A stretch of DNA of 13,377 bases from NCBI GenBank assembly GCA_963814955.1, contig CAWFEX010000005.1, forward strand, positions 1 through 13,377, written 5' to 3'. Both the position numbers and the translations under genes were made by a program. Under the pieces are notes generated by a model that saw nothing but the letters and a program-made list of their open reading frames with translations, had not been told where the DNA came from and ran no database searches. Every line of letters starts with the position of its first letter. The stretch's first letter is position 1. This document shows positions 8,697 through 13,377 of this stretch, in pieces. This DNA comes from DATCJA01 sp963814955. GTDB lineage: Bacteria > Acidobacteriota > Vicinamibacteria > Vicinamibacterales > UBA2999.

Positions 8697-9656
8697 ATGC
8701 TCGCACCGCGTGTGTCGGTCGCAGTTCCACTGTTCAACGAGGAGCACGTCCTGCCTGAACTGTTCCGCCGAATCTCGAACGTCGTCGATCAGCTGCCGGG
8801 AGGCCCCCACGAGATCGTCGTCGTGAATGACGGAAGCAGCGACAGTACACTCGCACGGCTCACGGAAAAGGTTGCCGACGATGAACGCGTTGTCGCCATC
8901 TCCCTCTCGCGTAACTTCGGCCATCAGGCGGCACTCAGCGCCGCGCTCGATTACGCAACAGGCGACGTCGTGGTGGTCATGGATGGAGATCTCCAGGACC
9001 CGCCGGAGGCAATCCCGCAGCTGCTCGAGGAACACGCGAAAGGCTTCGACGTTGTGTACGTGCGGCGGGTGCGACGGAAAGAAGGGTGGCTGCTTCGCGC
9101 CTGCTACTTCATGTTCTATCGCGTGCTGGCGCTGGTCGCCGCTGTCCGGCTGCCGGTCGATGCGGGCGACTTCGCGCTGCTCTCGCGTCGCGTGGTCGAT
9201 GCGCTGAAGCGAGTCCCCGAACATCAACGGTATTTACGCGGGTTGCGAACCTGGGTCGGATTTCGACAAACGGGCGTGGCGCTGGAGCGCAGCGCACGTC
9301 ATGCCGGTCGCTCGAAGTACAGCACCTGGCGATTGCTGATGCTGGCGCTGGACGGCCTCGTGTCGTTCTCGGTGGCTCCGCTTCGTGCGGCTGCGGCCCT
9401 GGGGCTGCTCGCCATGGCGGGCTCGATGCTGTTCGCTTTCTACGCCGTTTACGTGCGGCTCGTCGGGGGACGCACTCCTGAGGGCTTCACGATGCTCGTG
9501 GTCATCATGACGTTCATGTCGGGCGTGCAGCTGCTGTTTCTCGGAGTCATCGGCGAATACCTGGGCCGCGTGTACGAGGAAGTGAAGGGCCGCCCGCAGT
9601 ACTTCGTGGATCGGGTGGTGCGCGCGCCAGGGCGCGCCGCAGTACATGGATCCTGA
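8697..9656 (+). CDS. Family 2 glycosyltransferase, DPM1/GtrB-like (polyprenyl-phosphate sugar synthase)
   Basis: A 319-residue enzyme expected to move a hexose from a nucleotide sugar to undecaprenyl phosphate on the cytoplasmic face. The GT-A domain opens with VSVAVPLFNEEHVLPEL, followed by EIVVVNDGSSDST (39-51), SLSRNFGHQAALSAALDYA and the metal-binding DGDLQDPPE (96-104). YLRGLRTWVGFRQ (179-191) and RHAGRSKYSTWRL are standard for the GtrB/DPM1 group. Two C-terminal transmembrane helices (about 229-253 and 262-288) match bacterial GtrB rather than the soluble type. The ATG follows the upstream TGA directly, with a G-rich ribosome site at 8679-8686. Its product is the natural donor for a GT-C enzyme such as the one at 6152-8099. 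The sugar identity cannot be read from sequence. Confidence 0.93.
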   Translation: MLAPRVSVAVPLFNEEHVLPELFRRISNVVDQLPGGPHEIVVVNDGSSDSTLARLTEKVADDERVVAISLSRNFGHQAALSAALDYATGDVVVVMDGDLQDPPEAIPQLLEEHAKGFDVVYVRRVRRKEGWLLRACYFMFYRVLALVAAVRLPVDAGDFALLSRRVVDALKRVPEHQRYLRGLRTWVGFRQTGVALERSARHAGRSKYSTWRLLMLALDGLVSFSVAPLRAAAALGLLAMAGSMLFAFYAVYVRLVGGRTPEGFTMLVVIMTFMSGVQLLFLGVIGEYLGRVYEEVKGRPQYFVDRVVRAPGRAAVHGS

Positions 9657-10380
9657 GTACGCACGGCGATACCGCAATCTGTACCAGCAGCATTGGTGGT
9701 GGAGGGCCCGCGAGGCGTTGCTCGTTCGGGCGCTCGAACACCTCCGCCCGCCGGAAGGATGGAACGCCATTCTCGATGTTGGCTGTGGCGACGCACTCTT
9801 CTTTGACAAGCTGCAGCACTTCGGGACGACGGTCGAGGGCGTCGAGCCTGACTCCACCTTGATCTCCGAGAGTGGACCGTGGCGGGCGCATATTCACGTT
9901 CGGCCGTTCGATGCGACATTTCAACCCGGCCGCGAGTATTCGCTGATCCTGATGCTCGACATCCTCGAGCACCTGACCGATCCCCTCCCCTCCCTGCAGC
10001 ACGCCGTTCGACTCCTGGAGCCACGAGGAAAGCTTGTGGTGACGGTGCCCGCGTTCAATGCCCTGTGGACGTCGCACGACGACTACAACCAGCACCAAAC
10101 GCGGTTCACGCGGGCTCGGTTTGCGCGGCTGGCCCGCGATGCTGGGATGGGTATCGACTCGATGCGCTACTTCTTCCAGTGGACATGTCCGGTGAAGCTG
10201 GCACAGCGGCTGACCGAGCGTGTATTTCCCGGCGTGTCCGGGGTTGTCGGAATTCCTCCCCGTTGGGCGAACAGGTCGCTCTACCTGGCGTCGCGACTCG
10301 AGCAGACGCTTTTTCGGCCGTTTCCCATTCCTTTTGGAAGCTCGCTGCTGGTGATTGGGGGACGAACGGGCCGGCCCTGA
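9646..10380 (+). CDS. SAM-dependent class I methyltransferase (Methyltransf_11/12 type)
   Basis: A 244-residue methyltransferase. AILDVGCGDALFFDKL (41-56) is motif I, VEGVEPDS (63-70) contains the ribose-binding acid, and LMLDILEHLTDP is the post-motif region common to Methyltransf_11/23 proteins. The N-terminus HWWWRAREALLVRALEHL resembles proteins encoded among glycosyltransferases of polysaccharide clusters. Its ATG at 9646 lies 11 bases inside the end of the GT2 gene, so translation is coupled. It is the last gene of the four-gene run and converges on the - strand gene that ends at 10421. The substrate is unknown. Methylation of a glycan or its lipid carrier is an inference from context. 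Confidence 0.88.
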   Translation: MDPEYARRYRNLYQQHWWWRAREALLVRALEHLRPPEGWNAILDVGCGDALFFDKLQHFGTTVEGVEPDSTLISESGPWRAHIHVRPFDATFQPGREYSLILMLDILEHLTDPLPSLQHAVRLLEPRGKLVVTVPAFNALWTSHDDYNQHQTRFTRARFARLARDAGMGIDSMRYFFQWTCPVKLAQRLTERVFPGVSGVVGIPPRWANRSLYLASRLEQTLFRPFPIPFGSSLLVIGGRTGRP

Positions 10381-10419
10381 CAAGTCACAAGGCACAAGTC
10401 ACAAGGCACAAGTCACAAA
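10381..10419. repeat. 14-bp tandem repeat between convergent genes
   Basis: The unit CAAGTCACAAGGCA occurs at 10381-10394 and 10395-10408, then partially at 10409-10419 (CAAGTCACAAA). It begins directly after the methyltransferase stop and fills the 40-bp gap to the end of the - strand gene. The A/C-rich makeup differs from the GC-rich surroundings. No hairpin or T-run is present, so it is not an obvious terminator. Confidence 0.85.
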
Positions 10420-10420
10420 A

Positions 10421-12376
10421 TCAGCGTGAAAGGGAATCGACAGGGTTGGGGCGTCTGTTACCAGCGGACGCCGGCCGCACCGACAAGCAACCGTTCAGAT
10501 GTGTCGAATCAGTCGGGTCGGCGTCACGAGTCGCGCGCGGCTCGCGCACTGGATCCACTTCGAGAACCGCGGCACCTGTGGTCTCCGAAAAACGTCGAAA
10601 CTCCGCAACATGGCCAATGCGCTCGAGTTCTTGCGTGAGGAGTTCGTCGAACCCTCGAGGGACGTCGTCGAAGCGGAATCCGAAGTAGACAAGAATTCGA
10701 CGGCGAGACGCCACAGCCTCATCGAGCGCACCGTCGTCGCACGCGTTCGCGGCAGTGCGATAGGAAACCTCGAATATCGGGCTGCCATCAGGCAGCGCTC
10801 CGCCTGCCGTTGGTGACGAGAGGCGGACTTGCCCGTACCACCACACCGCAGGGAGTGCGAAGAAGGTGGTGAGCACCGCATCGCCCGGCCTCTGCTGCGC
10901 CACGAGCCACCTCACACCTGTCCGGTCGTCGAGCTGGTGGTTGCTGTCCGGGGGGCGAGCAAACCTGCTGTCGCGCCAGCCGTTTTGAACGATATCCAGA
11001 CACAACCACGTCCCGGCGATGAGCACGACCGCCGCCACCGCGCCGCGCAGAAGCCTGGCTTGTGCGTATGCATCGCGCACCCCGCGTGCGCCGGCCTCGA
11101 CGCTCAGCGCAATCCCGACGTACAAAGCGGCCACGGCCCAGAGCGATTGCCGCTCGAACAGCGGCACAAGACGCATTGCGGCCAGCACGCATGCGGAGGC
11201 CGGAACCGCCGCAAAGACCCATGAAAAGACCCGTCGTCGCGCGAGCAGAAATCCAAGGAGGGCGGTGGTCCAGAACAACGCCGCGAAGTGAGTTCCGCCC
11301 GGTCTATCCGCGAGCGGAACCAGCCGTCCAGCGAACCAACTCACCGTTTCGGCGGCGGTCGCGGACAGAGGCGGTATCCACGCCGACCAGTATTCGCGGA
11401 GCGCATCACTTTCGAAGGCGAAGCGGAGCGCCATGAAGTAATGGAGCCCAAACGATGCCAGCCATCCGGCGCCGAATACCGCGAACCGGACAGCGCTGCG
11501 CCGCCCGTCGAGGCGCCACAGCGCCAGACACAGAATCACCGTGCAGGCTGGCGTCACGAAGAGCGCCCCGAAAGCCCACCACTGCGCCAGCGCCGCGACG
11601 ATCCACCAGACTCCGGCGCGCCGGAGTCTGTGATCCGGGCCGGCCGCTTCGATGGCCCACACGACGAGCGCCGGCAGCATCAGTCCGAAGAAAACGTCTC
11701 CGGAGTAGTGCTTCAGCTCGAGGGAATAGTGAAAGATCCACTGGCCCATCGAGAACAACAGGACAAGTGCAACGGCTCCTGTTCGGGTCATCCAGCGCCG
11801 GCCCACCCATGCCGCGGCGCCGATGGCTGCTACGCCGAAGGCGACGGGCACGAAGCGGAGGCTGGCCTCGTTGAAGCCGAATGCGAGCGTCGCGATGCGT
11901 TGTGTCGCGAGCCAGCCGAACGGGGCGCTCTGGTCGAGCCATAGCGGCCGGGCAAGCTCCAGCAGGGAGCGATCGCGAATGTTGAGGGCGATCATCTCCT
12001 CGTCGAGCCACAAGGGACGTGCACGGGCCCACTGATAAAGAAGTAGGGTTGCGCCTCCGGCGGCCGCGATTGTCGTCGGGTTCACCCACCGGGATGGCCA
12101 GACCGCAACAGCAACGCGATATGCGGCTGTTGCTCCTGCCCGCCACCACTGCAGGTCCTCAGTGAGAATGCGGCGGCGGGCCGACCCGGACAGCAGAAGG
12201 ACACCCCCGGTGGCGAGAAGAGCCAGCAGAAGCGGGTTTCTGGCATTACTGGAAGAGATGCGAACACCGACGACCTGGGTTCTGAAGCCTCCGGTCAGCG
12301 TGATGACACCCGCCCACAGCAGGGCGAGGACGGCCACCGCCAAAAGTCCGCGGCGAGCGAAGTTCGAACGTTGCAT
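10421..12376 (-). CDS. Large GT-C-like integral membrane protein, probable glycosyltransferase
   Basis: A 651-residue inner-membrane protein. Two transmembrane helices (about 11-30 and 47-64) flank the short segment GGFRTQVVGVRISSSNARNP. After a linker and a third helix comes RPLWLDEEMIALNIRDRS: the Asp-Glu-Glu at about 125-127 is in the position of the catalytic acid of GT-C enzymes (ArnT/PMT type). PLWLDQSAPFGWLATQR and FHYSLELKHYSGD follow, the latter a typical GT39-like loop. About eight more helices and a C-terminal periplasmic domain of about 150 residues complete it. It is intact. It resembles the + strand GT-C protein in plan but not in detailed sequence. No good ribosome site precedes the ATG at 12376. 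Substrate and donor are unknown. Confidence 0.75.
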   Translation of the reverse strand: MQRSNFARRGLLAVAVLALLWAGVITLTGGFRTQVVGVRISSSNARNPLLLALLATGGVLLLSGSARRRILTEDLQWWRAGATAAYRVAVAVWPSRWVNPTTIAAAGGATLLLYQWARARPLWLDEEMIALNIRDRSLLELARPLWLDQSAPFGWLATQRIATLAFGFNEASLRFVPVAFGVAAIGAAAWVGRRWMTRTGAVALVLLFSMGQWIFHYSLELKHYSGDVFFGLMLPALVVWAIEAAGPDHRLRRAGVWWIVAALAQWWAFGALFVTPACTVILCLALWRLDGRRSAVRFAVFGAGWLASFGLHYFMALRFAFESDALREYWSAWIPPLSATAAETVSWFAGRLVPLADRPGGTHFAALFWTTALLGFLLARRRVFSWVFAAVPASACVLAAMRLVPLFERQSLWAVAALYVGIALSVEAGARGVRDAYAQARLLRGAVAAVVLIAGTWLCLDIVQNGWRDSRFARPPDSNHQLDDRTGVRWLVAQQRPGDAVLTTFFALPAVWWYGQVRLSSPTAGGALPDGSPIFEVSYRTAANACDDGALDEAVASRRRILVYFGFRFDDVPRGFDELLTQELERIGHVAEFRRFSETTGAAVLEVDPVREPRATRDADPTDSTHLNGCLSVRPASAGNRRPNPVDSLSR

Positions 12377-12492
12377 CCTGGAGCAGGCGGACAGTATGCA
12401 GCATCCGCCGCGTTGGGCGTCGGCGCGCCTCTCCGCACGACGCCCGCTCTTGTGCAGCGCGCGACCGACAGTATGACTACGTGAGGGTCAGC
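12377..12492 (-). promoter_or_regulatory. Intergenic gap with two GACAGTATG direct repeats
   Basis: This 116-bp gap between two - strand genes holds the 9-bp repeat GACAGTATG at 12390-12398 and 12467-12475, 77 bp apart. Read on the - strand it is CATACTGTC, the first copy ending 14 bases before the ATG at 12376. CATACT could serve as a -10 box or the repeat as a protein-binding site. No matching -35 box is clear, so this is weak. Confidence 0.3.
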
Positions 12493-12879
12493 TTACCGGA
12501 GCGACGACACGGCTGGGGCGCTTCGAGCCACGGGCAGGTACGTGAAGAGCAGCAAAAGACCTGATATACCGTCCCAGATTCCCATCGGAATGAACCCGTC
12601 GCCCTGGCTGAAGAAGAACACCGCAAAGGTGAGGCGGATGACAATCCCCATCCAGTTTGGCCATTGATGCCTGAGCGGATCCCGATAGCCCGGTAAGTAC
12701 AGAAAGTTGATGGCCCACAGCTGCGCGCCCCAGTGGCGAGGCCACGTTTTCGGAAACGCCTCAGGCTGGCCCGCGAAGTTCGCAAACGTATCCGGCGACA
12801 CGAAGATGATCACGCCGACCACGAGATTCGAGATGATGCTGAGGAGCAGGACGGCCCGATAGACTTTGACCTTGTTCAT
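12493..12879 (-). CDS. Small four-helix membrane protein of unknown function
   Basis: A 128-residue protein with four predicted transmembrane segments (about 7-28, 49-64, 76-91 and 97-117). Polar loops carry SPDTFANFAGQPEAFPK and LPGYRDPLRHQWPN. There is no signal-peptide cleavage site and I recognise no family. The start at 12879 is the first Met of the hydrophobic protein. GGAGG lies upstream but only two bases away, a tight spacing. It sits 20 bp after the epimerase gene and before the GT-C-like gene on the same strand, so it may belong to a polysaccharide unit. The hydrophobic pattern, intact frame and start codon support a real gene. Confidence 0.7.
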   Translation of the reverse strand: MNKVKVYRAVLLLSIISNLVVGVIIFVSPDTFANFAGQPEAFPKTWPRHWGAQLWAINFLYLPGYRDPLRHQWPNWMGIVIRLTFAVFFFSQGDGFIPMGIWDGISGLLLLFTYLPVARSAPAVSSLR

Positions 12880-12899
12880 GACCTCCGCGCGTACGAATG

Positions 12900-13377
12900 T
12901 TATGCCACCGTGATCGGAGAGGTGCGGTACCACTGCACGGTTTTTTCCAGACCTTCTTCGAAGGTGACGTGTGGTTCGTAGCTTAGCAGCTGGCGCGCCT
13001 TGCCGATGTCTGCCTGCGAGTCGCGGACGTCGCCCGCGCGCGACGGAGCATACAAAGGCTCGACGCGCGCGCCGACGAGCTCGCGGATGGCTTGGAATAG
13101 CTCGTTGATTGAGATTCGTCCGCCGGTGGCAACGTTGATGACTTGCGCGCTCGCGGCCGGCGCCTCGCACGCCCGCAAAACACCATCGACCACATTGGCT
13201 ACATAGGTGAAGTCCCGCGTCTGTTCGCCATCGCCGTAGATCGTCGGCCGGCGTCCGTCGCACAGCGCGCTGATGAAGAGCGAGATCACGCCAGAGTACG
13301 GGGAGGACGGATCCTGCCGCGGGCCAAAGACGTTGAAGTAGCGAATCGTCACCGTCTCGAGCCCGTACAGCCGAGTG
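12900..13377 (-). CDS. NAD-dependent UDP-sugar 4-epimerase (GalE/WbpP-like), 5' partial
   Basis: This is the C-terminal 158 residues of a short-chain dehydrogenase/reductase-type epimerase that interconverts UDP-glucose or UDP-GlcNAc with the galacto form. It is read in frame to the window edge (TRLYGLETVTIRYFNVFGPR). The substrate-binding half is clear: RYFNVFGPRQDP, PYSGVISLFISAL, TIYGDGEQTRDFTYVANVV and RAGDVRDSQADIGKARQLL. The wording is closest to the WbpP-type UDP-GlcNAc C4-epimerases and to UDP-glucuronate decarboxylase or epimerase relatives. The NAD-binding GxxGxxG and catalytic YxxxK lie beyond the window, so the exact substrate cannot be fixed. The gene is first of three co-directional - strand genes and would supply a nucleotide sugar for the glycan functions here. 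Confidence 0.92.
   Translation of the reverse strand, partial: TRLYGLETVTIRYFNVFGPRQDPSSPYSGVISLFISALCDGRRPTIYGDGEQTRDFTYVANVVDGVLRACEAPAASAQVINVATGGRISINELFQAIRELVGARVEPLYAPSRAGDVRDSQADIGKARQLLSYEPHVTFEEGLEKTVQWYRTSPITVA

Noticed and set aside
8004..9227. A 407-codon open frame on the - strand opposite the methyltransferase and GT2 genes.
   Set aside because: It is antisense to well-supported motifs, rich in Arg/His and has no family signature.
9547..10395. A 282-codon open frame on the - strand opposite the second methyltransferase.
   Set aside because: It is the antisense shadow of an intact, motif-bearing gene and crosses the GT2 gene end.
10381..10419. A short CRISPR-like array.
   Set aside because: The repeats are directly abutting 14-bp units without spacers, and no cas gene is nearby.

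Overview
The window is GC-rich bacterial DNA. It most likely comes from an Acidobacteriota lineage, perhaps Vicinamibacteria-like. This is inferred from the large Oar-type TonB-dependent receptor with the C-terminal style of that phylum, the periplasmic-binding-domain/HisKA_3 hybrid kinase, and the types of membrane glycosyltransferase. No rRNA or marker gene is present to confirm it.

Layout. (1) Positions 1-4365, + strand: the 3' part of an outer-membrane receptor gene, then 13 nt later a sensor histidine kinase whose sensor is an ABC-type substrate-binding domain. (2) 4366-4740: a convergent, hairpin-rich intergenic region with a terminator oriented for the - strand. (3) 4741-5812, - strand: a ComEA-like helix-hairpin-helix DNA-binding protein, then a GspH/FimT-type pseudopilin. 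The 157 bp between them hold several perfect inverted repeats. Together they look like a small DNA-uptake (competence) locus. (4) 5813-6151: a divergent intergenic region. (5) 6152-10380, + strand: a tight, overlapping four-gene operon of GT-C membrane glycosyltransferase, SAM methyltransferase, DPM1/GtrB-like GT2 and a second SAM methyltransferase. It probably makes and transfers a lipid-linked sugar and modifies a surface glycan. (6) 10381-10419: a 14-bp tandem repeat between convergent genes. (7) 10421-13377, - strand: the 3' part of a UDP-sugar 4-epimerase gene, a small four-helix membrane protein and a second large GT-C-like membrane protein, so more envelope polysaccharide functions.

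A striking technical feature is the number of single-base indels. I can place 16. Fourteen lie between 271 and 3072, one is at about 6659 and one at about 8255. Removing them restores continuous family-typical proteins with no nonsense codons that I could find, and most fall in short G or C runs. I therefore read them as sequence errors rather than gene decay, and list these genes as CDS. No CRISPR array, tRNA, rRNA, insertion sequence or prophage was seen. The best candidates for new biology are the FimT/ComEA pair with its structured leader, the receptor/kinase pairing and the glycan operon. None is clearly a wholly new system.
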